Shown here: positions 25,122-33,914 of the stretch, in pieces
Numbering within the stretch: the first letter of the stretch is position 1
How the letters are laid out: every line of letters starts with the position of its first letter
Assembly: GCF_900240265.1 (NCBI RefSeq)
Contig: NZ_LT964740.1
Location: forward strand, 22,503-86,502
Source: Galactobacillus timonensis
GTDB lineage: Bacteria > Bacillota_I > Bacilli_A > Erysipelotrichales > Erysipelotrichaceae
Direction of reading: 5' to 3'
Length of the DNA: 64,000 nucleotides
Translations under genes and position numbers: made by a program
Notes under the pieces: model-generated
Databases searched by the model: none
Told to the model about the DNA's origin: nothing
Seen by the model: the letters and a program-made list of their open reading frames with translations, nothing else

Positions 25122-26549
25122 TTAGAAGTTTTGCCTGTATAAATCCGTCATGGAAACAAGCTCAAGAGAAGAATCCTCTGCCGCCTGAGCCATCACCCAT
25201 TTCGTAAAACCATTCAGCGAAAACAGGAGAAAATGTTCAACATGATAAGGTGAAATCAATCTAGCACGTTCGTGAAGAGTTTCATATTCCTGACGGCCGA
25301 CCGGCTCGTTTTTGAATTTGCATTCACCAATGACAGCCTTTTTTTCTGCATCACCGATTCCAACTACATCGATGTCTGTCTGTTCTTTCCGGACCGGATC
25401 TGAGCCGCGCCATTTTCCTACACGGTTAACGATGAAACCATAGCCGTTCGTCATTCCGCAGGCAGCCGTATAATCCTGACAGATCAGTTCAAATACCGGT
25501 CCCATATATTCATGGAGAAACGGCCGTACGGCATTTTCATAGTATTCTTTTCCAAATCCACGTTCGATCGTATTCAACCCTTTTGGAAGAAAACGGAACC
25601 AGAAGCGGAACATACCATCCTGAATGACATACTGGCTGAGCTTTCTGTTTTTTTCATTCAAAATCGGTATGTCTTTTCGAATGATCCGGACCACCTCCAG
25701 CTTCTGAAGAGCTTGAACCACCTTTTCGGAATTAAATCCGGTCTTGCTGGATATTTCATTTACCTGACAACTGCCGCTGCCAATGGCGTTAAGAATAGCA
25801 AAGTACAAAGAGATATCCCGGAACTCCTGACGAAGCATGTTCTGCGGCTCTTCATAGAAATAGCCTGAAGGATCGAAATACTGCTGACTCAGATTTTCAT
25901 CCAACGACTTCTGCGGATCGAACATAGAGAGATACTTAGGTACGCCTCCTGTAACTCCATAAACGATCGCCTGATCCTCAGGAGGATACTCAGGAACAAA
26001 CCGCGCAGATGTCAGATAGTCGAATGGCTTCAGATCCATCTGGCCCGTTCGCCTTCCATAAAGCGGCGATTTAGCCCCGAGAACTTCTTCTTCCATGAAT
26101 GTAATGGAAGAGCCGCAGAGAACCAGCATGATATTCATGCGGCTCCAGTCATGATCAATAACTCTTTGAAGCATTGAGGATACTTCTTTTGCACCGGCAG
26201 CTATGTAAGGATATTCATCCAGAATGATCAGTTGTTTTCCGGCACCCTTTTTCTTTCCGATTTCGGCAGTCATATAGTCGAAAATATCACTAAAGGATGC
26301 GAAGCTCATTCCGGCGTCACTTCCGCTGAAATAGGAAAAAACAGTCCTTCCAAGCCCCTTCAGATTCTCATCATCCTTGCTTTCAACACCCGTGTAAAAG
26401 ATCGGATTCTTATCTTTGGAAAATTCGTTCAGAAGCGTCGTTTTCCCAATCCTGCGCCGCCCATAAAGAATCAGCATTTGAAAATTCTCAGAAGCATACA
26501 TCCTCTTCAGCGTACTCAACTCCCGCTCACGTCCGATGAACATTGTCAT
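25122..26549 (-). CDS. Archaeal-type ATPase with DUF234 C-terminal domain
   Basis: A 475-aa STAND/AAA-like ATPase. It begins MTMFIGRERELSTLKRMY, with Walker A YGRRRIGKTTLL and Walker B LIILDEYPYIA. A winged helix follows (about 240-290, SCQVNEISSKTGFNSEKVVQALQKLEVV). The C-terminal half is a restriction-nuclease-like DUF234 domain with the D...E.K core (QTDIDVVGIGDAEKKAVIGECKFKNEPV). Such proteins are common in gut Bacillota and Bacteroidota but their role is not settled; a defence or mobile-DNA role is often suggested. AAAGGAGG lies 5 nt before ATG 26549. The promoter carries a perfect 20-bp palindrome, so tight regulation is likely. Confidence 0.82.
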   Translation of the reverse strand: MTMFIGRERELSTLKRMYASENFQMLILYGRRRIGKTTLLNEFSKDKNPIFYTGVESKDDENLKGLGRTVFSYFSGSDAGMSFASFSDIFDYMTAEIGKKKGAGKQLIILDEYPYIAAGAKEVSSMLQRVIDHDWSRMNIMLVLCGSSITFMEEEVLGAKSPLYGRRTGQMDLKPFDYLTSARFVPEYPPEDQAIVYGVTGGVPKYLSMFDPQKSLDENLSQQYFDPSGYFYEEPQNMLRQEFRDISLYFAILNAIGSGSCQVNEISSKTGFNSEKVVQALQKLEVVRIIRKDIPILNEKNRKLSQYVIQDGMFRFWFRFLPKGLNTIERGFGKEYYENAVRPFLHEYMGPVFELICQDYTAACGMTNGYGFIVNRVGKWRGSDPVRKEQTDIDVVGIGDAEKKAVIGECKFKNEPVGRQEYETLHERARLISPYHVEHFLLFSLNGFTKWVMAQAAEDSSLELVSMTDLYRQNF

Positions 26550-26578
26550 GATGTCCTCCTTTTTACTAATCTGTACAT

Positions 26579-26625
26579 TACTAATCTATAGATTAGTATA
26601 TATAAATTATTGGACCGGTCAATCC
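26579..26625 (-). promoter_or_regulatory. Promoter with palindromic operator for DUF234 ATPase
   Basis: TTGACC, 16-bp spacer, TATACT on the minus strand. The perfect palindrome TACTAATCTATAGATTAGTA at 26579-26598 overlaps the -10, and a third half-site GATTAGT follows about 8 bp downstream (near 26565). This is the layout of a repressor operator. Confidence 0.65.
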
Positions 26626-26630
26626 AGGGC

Positions 26631-26666
26631 AAAAAATGGGCCCTCCTGCTGTAGGAGAAGCCCTTT
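26631..26666 (-). terminator. Terminator of the fakA-galK operon
   Basis: Minus-strand stem GGGCTTCTCCT / AGGAGGGCCC with a short loop, then ATTTTTTG. It lies between galK and the DUF234 ATPase promoter. Confidence 0.75.
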
Positions 26667-26683
26667 TCGATCACAGAAAACTA

Positions 26684-27961
26684 TCAGGCGATTTTCACGC
26701 CGCCGCAGTCACGAATGCGCAGAACGTAGCAGCATCCTTCACCAAACGTATGTTCCATCGTTGCCTTGTAGATTTCAACAAGACTGTTTGGAACAAAGGC
26801 CTGAATCGTTCCGGCAAAGCCGCCGCCATGAACGCGCCATGCGCCGCCCTTCCCCTTGAGAAGCTCCTGGGACAGGGCAAGACCGACCGCAAGGCTCTCA
26901 TGTTTCGAATCATTGGGCGGATACACGTTCTGCAGGAACATGAAGGAGGATTCGCCGCTTTCAATGACAAGCTGCAGGAAACGGTCCGTATCCTTTGCGG
27001 CCAAGGCTTCCTTTTCTTTCTTTGCCCGCTCGGTCTCATGGAAGAAATGGAAGGCTCTTAAGAAGGCACGGTCACCGCACTGCTCACGGATCGTCCTGGC
27101 ATTGGCAATCAGATCCGCCAGACTGCACTGGGAAAGCACCTCGTGCCCCAGCACCTTCGCAACCGCCTTCATCTCGGCCGGCATTTTGGAATACTCATCC
27201 GAAAGCTCCGCATGCGACTGGCGGCAATCCGTCAATACAAGCGAAAGGCCGCTGGCATCAAAGTCAAAGTCCACCTTCTCTACGACCGGATTTTCTTTGT
27301 CCGCAAAGTCAATCGCCGCAAAGCCGCCGACTGCGCAGGCGGTCTGATCCATTAATCCGCTTGCCTTTCCGAAGTAGACATTCTCGGCATACTGGCCGAT
27401 CTTGGCCTGCTCGACCGGATCGACTCTATCATCGTTGTAGAGGAGGCTGAAGATCTTGGCGATCAGAATCTCAAAGGCGGCCGAAGAGCTCATGCCCGAT
27501 CCGGGCAGCACGTCGCTTTCTGCATAGGCCTTGAAGCCGCCGACTGCATAGCCCTTTTTCTTCAGGCCGTCGGCGATGCCGCGGATCAAAGCGGCCGAAG
27601 TATTGACTTCGCTGCTGCGAATCGCAAGATCATCGAGAACAACCGGCGCCACGGCAAAGGCATCCGCCGCATAGCTGACCGTATTGTCATCGGTTGGAAC
27701 GACTACCGCCAGGGCATCCAGATCAATCGAAGCCGCCAGAACCCTTCCCAGCTGATGATCCGTATGGTTGCCGCCGACTTCGGTACGGCCCGGTGCCGAG
27801 ACAAGAATTGCCTCAACATCGCCAAAGCGCGAGATCCCTTCCTGAAGGATCTTCTCATAGCGCTGTTTCTGCTGATCAAGGCGGTGCTCACCATAAAGGT
27901 GGAGCAGCGTCGAATCCAGTGTTCCGTCATGGAGCTTTGCGAGCATGGCTGAAATGATCAT
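26684..27961 (-). CDS. galK: Galactokinase
   Basis: A 425-aa GHMP kinase, converting galactose and ATP to galactose 1-phosphate in the Leloir pathway. The galactokinase signature is present as GRTEVGGNHTDHQLGRVL (about 55-72), the ATP loop as PGSGMSSSAAFE and the C-terminal motif as VHGGGFAGTIQAF. It is longer than E. coli GalK (382 aa), mostly through an N-terminal helical addition. It lies 21 nt downstream of rnc at the end of a housekeeping operon, with no other gal gene in view, which is an unusual setting. ATG 27961 follows AGGGGGAAAAATACAAT. Confidence 0.9.
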   Translation of the reverse strand: MIISAMLAKLHDGTLDSTLLHLYGEHRLDQQKQRYEKILQEGISRFGDVEAILVSAPGRTEVGGNHTDHQLGRVLAASIDLDALAVVVPTDDNTVSYAADAFAVAPVVLDDLAIRSSEVNTSAALIRGIADGLKKKGYAVGGFKAYAESDVLPGSGMSSSAAFEILIAKIFSLLYNDDRVDPVEQAKIGQYAENVYFGKASGLMDQTACAVGGFAAIDFADKENPVVEKVDFDFDASGLSLVLTDCRQSHAELSDEYSKMPAEMKAVAKVLGHEVLSQCSLADLIANARTIREQCGDRAFLRAFHFFHETERAKKEKEALAAKDTDRFLQLVIESGESSFMFLQNVYPPNDSKHESLAVGLALSQELLKGKGGAWRVHGGGFAGTIQAFVPNSLVEIYKATMEHTFGEGCCYVLRIRDCGGVKIA

Positions 27962-27982
27962 ATTGTATTTTTCCCCCTGGTC

Positions 27983-28663
27983 TCATCGGACCATTTTTTC
28001 AAACGCATCCCTGGCGGCATTTTCCTCCGCCTGTTTCTTGGACGGGCCGACACCCGTTCCCATCACAAGATTGTCGACCACGGCATTCATCGTAAACTGC
28101 GGCGCATTGGAAGGGCCGACTTCTTTGACCAGCTCATACCGCACATTGCGGCGGCTGTCCGTCTGCACATATTCCTGCAGAAGGCTCTTGTAGTCTTTGA
28201 AGGCATTGGACTCCGAAGGATGAACGATGTCCGGCTTCATGATCGCAGTCAGCCAGCGGTCCACCGTGTCCCATCCTGAATCCAGATACAGTGCGCCAAG
28301 AACCGCTTCGAACATATCGCCGCAGATTGTATCCTTCATCCTTCCGCCGCTTTTCTCTTCTCCGCTGCCCAGCCTGAGCATCTGATTGAGACCGATTCTG
28401 CGCGCATAGGCGGCAAGTGTCTCCTCCCGTACCAGACGCGAGCGCAGACGGGTCATTTCACCTTCGGAAAGGGCCGGTTTCAGAGGATAGATTTCCTTTG
28501 AGCTCCAAAGCTGCAGCACCGCATCGCCCATGAACTCGAGCCGCTCATTGTCGTAGCCCGTATGATGTTCATTGGCATAGCTGGTATGGGTAAAGGCCTC
28601 CACAAGCAGCTGTTCATTATGTATTTCAACGCCATGCCGGCGGAACCATTCGGTAATTGTCAC
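27983..28663 (-). CDS. rnc: Ribonuclease III
   Basis: A 226-aa double-strand-specific RNase that processes rRNA precursors. The catalytic signature is ERLEFMGDAVLQLWSS and the second metal-binding segment is DMFEAVLGALYLD. The C-terminal dsRNA-binding domain ends in GVGPSKKQAEENAARDAFEKMV. GTG 28663 has GGGGAG at good spacing and is preferred; an in-frame TTG at 28684 without a ribosome binding site would add seven residues. It follows recG by 9-30 nt depending on the start. Confidence 0.93.
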   Translation of the reverse strand: MTITEWFRRHGVEIHNEQLLVEAFTHTSYANEHHTGYDNERLEFMGDAVLQLWSSKEIYPLKPALSEGEMTRLRSRLVREETLAAYARRIGLNQMLRLGSGEEKSGGRMKDTICGDMFEAVLGALYLDSGWDTVDRWLTAIMKPDIVHPSESNAFKDYKSLLQEYVQTDSRRNVRYELVKEVGPSNAPQFTMNAVVDNLVMGTGVGPSKKQAEENAARDAFEKMVR

Positions 28664-28693
28664 AGAAAAATTCTCCCCGTCCAAGATCTGTTT

Positions 28694-30688
28694 CTATTCT
28701 AACGAAGACACATGATACTCGGACTGTACATGCTCCAGAAGCGGCACATAATCCGGATTTTCCGGATCCAGAACAACCGTCTTTGCGTCCAGCCGCGCCT
28801 GCTCAAGAATCTTTGTGTCCTCCGCAAGCGAGCCGATGCTGAAGCCGGGCAGGCCGCTCTGCCTCGTTCCAAGTATATCACCCGGTCCGCGCAGCCGTAA
28901 ATCCTCCATGGCAATCGCAAAGCCGCTCGTTTCACAGGCCAGAACGTTCAGTCGCTTACGGGCATTGGAATCCTTCGTATCACTTAAAAGCCAGCAGATT
29001 CCCTGCTCACTGCCGCGCTGGATGCGTCCCCGCAGCTGATGGAGCTGGGAAAGGCCGAAGCGGTCCGCATCATAGACGATCATGCCCGTCGCATTGGGCA
29101 CATTGACACCGACCTCGACCACCGTCGTCGATACAAGAACCTGCACCTCATTGTGCAGAAAGCGCTCCATGACGGCATCCTTCTCTTCCGATTTCATTGA
29201 GCCGTGCATCGCGGCAACCGTATAGCCCGCAAACAGCTTCGTAAGATTCTTTTCAACGACGGAAACCGGACGGACTGGAAAATCATCGTTGGGATCAATC
29301 GAGGCACAGATGACATACAGCTGCCTGCCCGATGCAAGCAATGCCTGAACATCGCTCAGGACGCTGCGAAAGCTGTTTTCCTTCAGCACATAGGTCAGTA
29401 CGGGCTTTCGTCCCGGGGGCATCGATTCGATCGTACTCACATCCATGTCGCCGAATAAGGCAGACGCAAGCGTTCTTGGAATCGGGGTAGCGCTCATCAG
29501 TAAGCAGTCGACCCCCTCCGCCTTCTTCCAGATTGCGCGCCGCTGTTCGACGCCGAAGCGCTGCTGCTCATCGATGACCAGAAGGCCCGGCTTTTTAAAC
29601 TGCACCGTATCTGAAAGCAGCGAATGGGTTCCAATCAGAAGATCCACGGTTCCTTCCGCTGCTTCCTTTCTTACTTCCTCCTGCTCGTCTGCAGGCATGC
29701 CCGCATACAGGCAGCGGACATGAAAATCATCAAACAGAGCGCGGATCGTCTCCATGTGCTGGCGCACCAGCAGTTCCGTGGGTGCCAGCAGGATGCCCTG
29801 GCAGCCGGCAGTCATGCACGCATAAAGAGCGATGGCGGCGACCATCGTCTTTCCACATCCCACATCCCCCTGCAGCAAACGGTGCATCACATGGTTGCTT
29901 TCGATGTCCTTGAGAATGTCACGGACCGCTTTTGCCTGATCCCTGGTCAGCTCGTAGGGCAGCGATTTGAGCAGTTTCAGGACACGCTGTTCATCGACGT
30001 GACGCGGCGTCTTGTAGGCTCCGCCTCCGTTTTCATTCTTCATGAGCTCTGCGGTCGTAAAAAACTGCAGAAACTCCTGGTACTTGAGGGTGCGGGATGC
30101 GAGCTGTACATCCTGCATCGACTTCGGTTCATGGATCCGGTGCAGTGCCTGGCCGCGGGTCATGAGGCGGTAGGCGCGCTGAAAGCGGATGGGCGTTACA
30201 TCGGGGATCTCTGTTTCCAGAGCTTTGTGGATGCAGGCACGGATCGTGCGCTGCTGGATCTCAGCTTTGGCGGAGTAGACCGGTGTTACCGCCTCCTGTT
30301 CCTCGAGAGGCTTATTGTTATAGGTCATGGCCGTTACTTTGTGACGGCCTTTGTAAATGCCGGTGACGGTGATCGGGGTGCCGTCAGACATGTTGGATGC
30401 CCATGGCCGGTTGAAAATCGTCACTTCTGCATAACCGTCCTGAAGCTGTACCTGGAAATGGGATACCAGCTGATTGCGGCCATAGCGAAAGGAGCGGACG
30501 GCGCCGGCCACATGGCCGAAAAACGTGATCCGCTCTCCTTCTTCCCATTCGTCCGGGTTTTTGGCATTGAGCACTTCGTAGCGAAGCGGATAATACGAAA
30601 GAAGCGATTCCGTATCGGTCAGCCCGAGTGCGTGCATCGCTTCGATTCTTTTTGGTGTAAGTTTCAGCCGAGGATCTTCCAGCCGCAT
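28694..30688 (-). CDS. recG: ATP-dependent DNA helicase RecG
   Basis: A 664-aa fork-reversal helicase. The N-terminal wedge/OB part includes ERITFFGHVAGAVRSF. Walker A is LLQGDVGCGKTMVA near 274, motif III SATPIPRTLA, motif V VSTTVVEVGVNVPNA and motif VI QLHQLRGRIQRG. Motif II reads DEQQRFGVEQRR near 372, where RecG proteins nearly always have DEQH. ATG 30688 is 3 nt past the fakA stop, which ends at 30691; a GTG at 30694 is also in frame. Confidence 0.94.
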   Translation of the reverse strand: MRLEDPRLKLTPKRIEAMHALGLTDTESLLSYYPLRYEVLNAKNPDEWEEGERITFFGHVAGAVRSFRYGRNQLVSHFQVQLQDGYAEVTIFNRPWASNMSDGTPITVTGIYKGRHKVTAMTYNNKPLEEQEAVTPVYSAKAEIQQRTIRACIHKALETEIPDVTPIRFQRAYRLMTRGQALHRIHEPKSMQDVQLASRTLKYQEFLQFFTTAELMKNENGGGAYKTPRHVDEQRVLKLLKSLPYELTRDQAKAVRDILKDIESNHVMHRLLQGDVGCGKTMVAAIALYACMTAGCQGILLAPTELLVRQHMETIRALFDDFHVRCLYAGMPADEQEEVRKEAAEGTVDLLIGTHSLLSDTVQFKKPGLLVIDEQQRFGVEQRRAIWKKAEGVDCLLMSATPIPRTLASALFGDMDVSTIESMPPGRKPVLTYVLKENSFRSVLSDVQALLASGRQLYVICASIDPNDDFPVRPVSVVEKNLTKLFAGYTVAAMHGSMKSEEKDAVMERFLHNEVQVLVSTTVVEVGVNVPNATGMIVYDADRFGLSQLHQLRGRIQRGSEQGICWLLSDTKDSNARKRLNVLACETSGFAIAMEDLRLRGPGDILGTRQSGLPGFSIGSLAEDTKILEQARLDAKTVVLDPENPDYVPLLEHVQSEYHVSSLE

Positions 30689-30690
30689 GA

Positions 30691-32313
30691 TCACTCGACA
30701 CCGATCACAAAACTGTAAACCGGCTGATCGCCTTTTTCCGCGTCAATGTCGACGTCGTATTTGGACTCGATGTATTTCTGAACAGCTGCCATCTCTTCAT
30801 CGCTTGCGTCTTTGCCCTGCAGGAGCGTGATGATTTCGCTGTCGTCATCGCACATGGCGTCGATCAGGCTGCAGGCAGCCTTGACCTTGTCCTTCTCGGT
30901 GAGAATGATGTTCTTGTCCAGGATGCCCATGAAGTCGCCCTGATGAATCTCACGTCCATCGACGACTGTATCCTTGATGGCATAGGTGACGGAACCCGAC
31001 TTGACGTGTTCAATGGCCTCTTCCATCGCCGCGGTATTGTCAGATACCTCCGCTTCCGGATTGAAGACGATGCAGGCACTGAGACCCTGCGGAATACTCT
31101 TGGTCTCAAGGACGATGACATTCTTGCCTTCGGTAACTTCGGCCGCCTGCTTGGCTGCCATGATGATGTTGGAATTGTTGGGAAGAATGTAAATGTTCTC
31201 CGCATTCAGCTTTCCGACAGCCTTGACAAAGTCTTCCGTCGAAGGGTTCATCGTCTGGCCGCCGTTGACAACGATGTCAGCACGGTAAGACTGGAACAGC
31301 CTGCCAAGACCGTCGCCGGCGCATACGGTGATGATGCCGAACTTTTTGGCAGCCTGTGGCGCTGCGGGCTCTTCTTTGGCTTCTTCCTTTTCTTCAAGGA
31401 TCGAATCCTTGAGATCAGTCATCAGATTCTCAATCTGGATTTTGTCAAATTCGCCATAGCGCTGGCCAAGGTTCAAAACTTCTCCCGGCTGCATCGCATT
31501 GACGCGGACCTTCACCAGATTGTCATCGTTGACGATCGTGATATGATCGCCCAGCTTGGCCAGCGAGTCACGGAAACGGCCGCTCTGGAACAGATGGACG
31601 CCCTGCTCGGAAAGACGGAGGATAAACTCGGTCCGGTAGCCCGAAACCTTGACTTCTTCACTCTTGTTTTCTTCTCCGCAACCTTCTACGATCGGTGCTC
31701 CTTCCAGATAGGCATGGAAACCGTCGAATACATTCTTGAGGCCGCAGCCGCCCGAGTCGACGACCCGTGCTTCCTTCAATACCGGTAACAGTTCCGGTGT
31801 ACGGTCCAGGGAAGCCTTGGCTTCCTTGCACAGAATGTCAAAGTAGGCTTCAAAGGAGGTTCCAGCATGTTCCTTGACATAGATCGAAGCATATTCGCTC
31901 GATTCACGGGCAACCGTCAGAATGGTTCCCTCGACCGGGCGCATGACCGCCTTGTATGCCTTCATCGCACCCTGCAGAAGCGCATCTGCGAACTCTTCAA
32001 CGCTCAGCTGCTGCTTATCGCCGACAGCACCGTTGAAGCCGCGGAAAATCTGAGAAAGGATGACGCCGGAATTGCCGCGTGCCCCCATCAACATGCCTCT
32101 GGCAAGGGTCTTGGCAACCGTCGGCAGATCTTCGCTGCCGCTCTTACGCACCTCGCTCATGCCGCTGGTAAAGGTCAGCGACATATTCGTTCCCGTGTCA
32201 CCGTCCGGTACCGGGAATACATTCATCGCATCCACTTCCTTTCGGCGGTTGTTGAGATTGGCGCATCCGCTCTCAAGCATGCCGCGAAAGATCTTTCCAT
32301 CAATCGTATCCAT
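30691..32313 (-). CDS. fakA: Fatty acid kinase FakA / DAK-family YloV protein
   Basis: A 540-aa protein that phosphorylates exogenous fatty acids bound to FakB. The N-terminal DhaL-type kinase domain carries NVFPVPDGDTGTNMSLT (nucleotide and metal binding Asp residues) and GARGNSGVILSQIFRG. The C-terminal part is the DegV-like/FakA-specific domain, ending YSFVIGVE. No fakB gene is in the window. It lies 21 nt after the Asp23-like gene and directly before recG, an order common in Bacillota (yloU-yloV-recG). Confidence 0.9.
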   Translation of the reverse strand: MDTIDGKIFRGMLESGCANLNNRRKEVDAMNVFPVPDGDTGTNMSLTFTSGMSEVRKSGSEDLPTVAKTLARGMLMGARGNSGVILSQIFRGFNGAVGDKQQLSVEEFADALLQGAMKAYKAVMRPVEGTILTVARESSEYASIYVKEHAGTSFEAYFDILCKEAKASLDRTPELLPVLKEARVVDSGGCGLKNVFDGFHAYLEGAPIVEGCGEENKSEEVKVSGYRTEFILRLSEQGVHLFQSGRFRDSLAKLGDHITIVNDDNLVKVRVNAMQPGEVLNLGQRYGEFDKIQIENLMTDLKDSILEEKEEAKEEPAAPQAAKKFGIITVCAGDGLGRLFQSYRADIVVNGGQTMNPSTEDFVKAVGKLNAENIYILPNNSNIIMAAKQAAEVTEGKNVIVLETKSIPQGLSACIVFNPEAEVSDNTAAMEEAIEHVKSGSVTYAIKDTVVDGREIHQGDFMGILDKNIILTEKDKVKAACSLIDAMCDDDSEIITLLQGKDASDEEMAAVQKYIESKYDVDIDAEKGDQPVYSFVIGVE

Positions 32314-32334
32314 ACCTGTTCCTACTGTCCTTCC

Positions 32335-32694
32335 TTACTCAATGACCTGAACGCCCTGTACATAGACGTTGACAGCTGCCACTTCGGTGGACAGCGATTT
32401 TTCAAGCACATACTTCACTTTCTTCTGTGCTTCCTGTACAACTTCGGAAATGCGAACGCCGAAGCTGACAATGATATACAGATCCACTTCCAGGCCGTTC
32501 TCCGTATTCCGTACGGCGACGCCGCGGGAGAAGTTTTCTCTTTTCAGAAGTTCCGCATACGTATCCTTGAACAGCTTCCGGGAAGCCATTCCCACGACGC
32601 CATAGCACTCGGTAATGACGCCGCCGGCCAGAGACGCCACTGCATCTTCGGTCACATTAATTGTGCCGTAATTGGTCTTTTTCGCAACTGTCAT
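32335..32694 (-). CDS. Asp23/Gls24 family envelope stress protein (YloU-like)
   Basis: A 119-aa Asp23-type protein, beginning MTVAKKTNYGTINVTEDAVASLAGG, with the family core CYGVVGMASR and VDLYIIVSFGVRISEVVQEAQKKV. Members are cytoplasmic proteins linked to the membrane and envelope homeostasis. Its gene is first in the asp23-fakA-recG-rnc-galK operon and has its own promoter and an AAAGGAG ribosome binding site. Confidence 0.9.
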   Translation of the reverse strand: MTVAKKTNYGTINVTEDAVASLAGGVITECYGVVGMASRKLFKDTYAELLKRENFSRGVAVRNTENGLEVDLYIIVSFGVRISEVVQEAQKKVKYVLEKSLSTEVAAVNVYVQGVQVIE

Positions 32695-32725
32695 ACTTAA
32701 AAACAGCTCCTTTATTTGCGCTTCA

Positions 32726-32753
32726 ATTATACCGGATCAGGCTCCTTTTGCAA
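32726..32753 (-). promoter_or_regulatory. Promoter of the asp23-fakA-recG-rnc-galK operon
   Basis: Minus-strand TTGCAA (32753-32748), 16-bp spacer, TATAAT (32731-32726). The leader is about 25 nt to the ATG at 32694. Confidence 0.7.
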
Positions 32754-32771
32754 AGAAACTGGAAAACAGGC

Positions 32772-33914
32772 TCAGCCATTGCCGCCCGATGCAGCGTTAC
32801 CGGCGTTGTCCTGCGTGCCGGTGTTATCCGTGGTCGTGTCATTGGCTGTGCTGCCGCCGGTATCGGTGCCGCTTTCGCCCGTATTCTCGTCGGGAATCAC
32901 AAGCGTGCCGGTATCATAGTAGCCGGAGAGATAGTGGTCGAGGAAATCGGGATCCGGATCATCGGCGCCGGTAGTGTCAATCGGGATCAGAATCCAGTTG
33001 CCCGACTTATCGAGATAGTAGTTGCCGTTTTCATCCTGGTAGTAATGCTTGACGACGCGGTCGCCCCACTTGTTGGTGACATAGGTGCCGTCATCGTTCA
33101 TCCAGTAATCGTAGCTGACGGTTTCCTGATCCCACGGGCAGGCGGCGGAATAGGCAACGCTTCCCCCTTCACTGGCATAAAGGCAGTAGCTCTTGTTAGT
33201 CAGATACGCCGCAAACTGATCATACTCATTGAGACAGGAAAGCGTGTAGTAGCTGGCAAACAGAATTCCTCCGTCGGCCATCCGTACTTCAAGCGCCTCA
33301 TCATCGTAGCTGAGGGAATACTGCGACACTTCCGAGATGGAACTGATTGTCGAGGCGGAAAGGCTGGAAAAGGCATTCGCCAGAAGATGCGTCTGCTGGT
33401 CTTCATCAAAGCCCGTAACAAACGGGATCCGCGACAGCATTGACATGTAGTCACTGGTCAGATCCGCCGTCGTGCCATCGGTGCAGAGAATCACCGGCGT
33501 ATCGCCGTCATAGCGGTAGCCGAAGGGCTGACGCTCGGTGACGGTGATCTCGATGACGTTGTCCTGTACCATCGAGACGGTGCAGTCGGAGATCAGCGGA
33601 TCACTTTTGACCCTGGCGGCGATGCCGTCCGGAAACTGGAGATAGTAGAAGCTGTTCAGCGTTACGCCGGAGATGGAGCGGATGTAGTCAATGGAAAGAT
33701 AGTTGTTGCCCTTGACTGAGATTGCCCGTACCCGCGACAGCGGCGAAAGGCCATAGAGCACAGCGATCAGAGCCAGTGCAGACAGGATGCCGAGCAGATA
33801 CCATTTCTTCCAGCCGCGTTCAAAGTCGCGGTTGTCATTGATGGCCGCGCGCTCCTCAAACAGGCTGTCGACGCCTTCCATCGGATGGAGTTCTGTAGGA
33901 TCGTTTACTTCCAA
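32772..33914 (-). CDS. ftsQ: Cell division protein FtsQ/DivIB with long C-terminal tail
   Basis: A 380-aa divisome protein. It has a cytoplasmic N-terminus, one transmembrane helix (about 38-60, YLLGILSALALIAVLYGL), a POTRA domain (RVRAISVKGNNYLSIDYIRSISG) and the beta domain. After about residue 235 comes an unusual aromatic/acidic stretch (SYDYWMNDDGTYVTNKWGDR, then KSGNWILIP) and a 50-residue Gly/Ser/Thr/Asp/Asn-rich tail. The start is TTG 33914, 8 nt after GGAG and overlapping the murB stop; the next ATG (33881) has no ribosome binding site. Order murG-murB-ftsQ matches a divided dcw cluster. Confidence 0.88.
   Translation of the reverse strand: MEVNDPTELHPMEGVDSLFEERAAINDNRDFERGWKKWYLLGILSALALIAVLYGLSPLSRVRAISVKGNNYLSIDYIRSISGVTLNSFYYLQFPDGIAARVKSDPLISDCTVSMVQDNVIEITVTERQPFGYRYDGDTPVILCTDGTTADLTSDYMSMLSRIPFVTGFDEDQQTHLLANAFSSLSASTISSISEVSQYSLSYDDEALEVRMADGGILFASYYTLSCLNEYDQFAAYLTNKSYCLYASEGGSVAYSAACPWDQETVSYDYWMNDDGTYVTNKWGDRVVKHYYQDENGNYYLDKSGNWILIPIDTTGADDPDPDFLDHYLSGYYDTGTLVIPDENTGESGTDTGGSTANDTTTDNTGTQDNAGNAASGGNG

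Noticed and set aside
25122..26549. DUF234 ATPase as a type II restriction enzyme
   Set aside because: A nuclease-like fold is plausible, but no methyltransferase or specificity partner is nearby and the family has no shown restriction role.
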